This document shows, in pieces, positions 5,934 to 6,542 of a DNA stretch of 6,542 nucleotides. Source of the DNA: CAYMJV01 sp964390545 (GTDB taxonomy: Bacteria > Desulfobacterota > BSN033 > UBA1163). The notes beneath the pieces are model-generated. The model made no database searches, had not been told where the DNA came from, and saw only the letters and a program-made list of their open reading frames with translations. A program made the translations under genes and the position numbers. Within the stretch, counting starts at the first letter, position 1; every line of letters begins with the position of its first letter. The stretch covers positions 1 through 6,542 of the forward strand of contig CAYMJV010000107.1 in assembly GCA_964390545.1 (NCBI GenBank). Reading direction: 5' to 3'.

Positions 5934-5939
5934 GGTCCT

Positions 5940-6542
5940 TTAACGCTCTTTTTTCCAACTCAGACTTGACAGAAATAGTTCCAAAAACCTCTCTGGATCG
6001 ACTCCTACACATACATCCGTTTTCATCCCCTCTTCGACTTCTGCTGTTTGGCCGTAATGTTCTCCCTCTTCAGTCTCCACATGAATGGCTACCCTTTCCT
6101 TTTTCACCAGACCAGGATCGATTACCACTCCCACTGCCAGAGGATCATGGAGGTATATCCGTTGCTTATTTTGAAACTTTTCAGCCATTGTATCATATCC
6201 TGTCGCTTCAATGGTGAATTTAGAAAAGGAGTTTTTTAGGGGTGTTATTTTATCCTCCATCCATTGGGGGGAGAGCGTGACTCGATGAGTTACATCGAGC
6301 GGGACGAGGGTGATCAACAATCCTGATTCGAAGACGGTTTTTGCAGCTAAGGGATCGGAGAAGATGTTGAACTCAGCATAAGGTGTAATATTCCCCCTGG
6401 TTCGAACCGCTCCTCCCATAATCACCACTTCTTTCAGTTTCTTCATCCCTTTTGGATCTTTTTGAAGCGCCAGAGCCAAATTGGTAAGAGGACCTGTGGC
6501 AATCAGCGTCAACTCATTTGGGTATTGACGGGCCATCCTTGT
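5940..6542 (-). CDS. Inosine-uridine preferring nucleoside hydrolase, N-terminus outside window
   Basis: The last 200 residues of a nucleoside N-ribohydrolase, which splits a purine or pyrimidine ribonucleoside to base plus ribose. The family is about 310-320 residues, so about 110 are missing, including the N-terminal DxDxxxDD calcium-binding motif. The frame is open to the window edge, so the ATG at 6536 is internal. Visible signatures are ATGPLTNLALAL, VVIMGGAV, the AEFNIFSDP segment (the conserved E-x-N substrate contacts), LVPLDVTH and HDPLAV. The last holds the active-site histidine and the calcium-binding aspartate equivalent to H241 and D242 of the Crithidia enzyme. The C-terminus WKKER ends just before a repeat-rich spacer. 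The gene reads toward ribokinase, forming a ribonucleoside salvage pair. Substrate preference among nucleosides cannot be told from the fragment. Confidence 0.92.
   Translation of the reverse strand, partial: TRMARQYPNELTLIATGPLTNLALALQKDPKGMKKLKEVVIMGGAVRTRGNITPYAEFNIFSDPLAAKTVFESGLLITLVPLDVTHRVTLSPQWMEDKITPLKNSFSKFTIEATGYDTMAEKFQNKQRIYLHDPLAVGVVIDPGLVKKERVAIHVETEEGEHYGQTAEVEEGMKTDVCVGVDPERFLELFLSSLSWKKER

Noticed and set aside
5726..6217. 163-residue plus-strand open frame across the ribokinase start, spacer and nucleoside hydrolase
   Set aside because: It overlaps two well-supported minus-strand genes, lacks a convincing ribosome binding site and resembles no family. It is a shadow frame.

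Overview
This window looks like a fragment of a metagenome-assembled or draft genome of an anaerobic bacterium, most plausibly Desulfobacterota (Syntrophales- or Desulfobacterales-like). The inference rests on a ferredoxin-dependent 2-oxoacid oxidoreductase, an oxygen-sensitive [4Fe-4S]/FAD dehydratase-family enzyme, moderate GC content, and a G-tract/C-tract hairpin repeat that I associate from memory with such genomes. No rRNA or other taxonomic marker is present, so this placement is tentative. A run of exactly 100 N (2723-2822) is an assembly gap whose true length is unknown.

Plus strand, 1-4271. Four genes follow one another with 4-base ATGA stop/start overlaps: a two-cluster ferredoxin (korD), the alpha subunit (korA), the TPP/[4Fe-4S] beta subunit (korB) and the gamma subunit (korC, whose 3' end is lost in the gap). 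Together they encode a complete four-subunit 2-oxoacid:ferredoxin oxidoreductase, most likely the 2-oxoglutarate (KGOR) type. This enzyme interconverts a 2-oxoacid plus CoA with an acyl-CoA, CO2 and reduced ferredoxin. Just after the gap, with its own AGGAGG ribosome binding site, comes a 478-residue protein of the 4-hydroxybutyryl-CoA dehydratase/vinylacetyl-CoA isomerase family. The four iron-sulfur ligands of the family are present. Three residues linked to catalysis in the clostridial enzyme appear to be replaced, so its substrate and reaction may differ. The pairing suggests a pathway linking a 2-oxoacid and acyl-CoA chemistry, but the gap means adjacency is not proven.

Minus strand, 6542-4285, convergent with the block above and only 13 bases from it. 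In transcription order these are a nucleoside hydrolase (N-terminus outside the window), a ribokinase and a small nitroreductase-family flavoprotein. The first two form a simple salvage route: nucleoside to base plus ribose, then ribose to ribose 5-phosphate. The nitroreductase is probably just a neighbour. The 145-base space between the hydrolase and the ribokinase holds three imperfect 16-base tandem repeats and several palindromes. The ribokinase 3' end runs into a strong hairpin repeat that supplies its last eight codons and stop.

No RNA genes, CRISPR arrays, insertion sequences or convincing rho-independent terminators were seen, and no gene-free stretch exceeds 300 bases. The most interesting item is the dehydratase-like enzyme with an altered active site and a cysteine-rich segment, encoded downstream of the Kor cluster.
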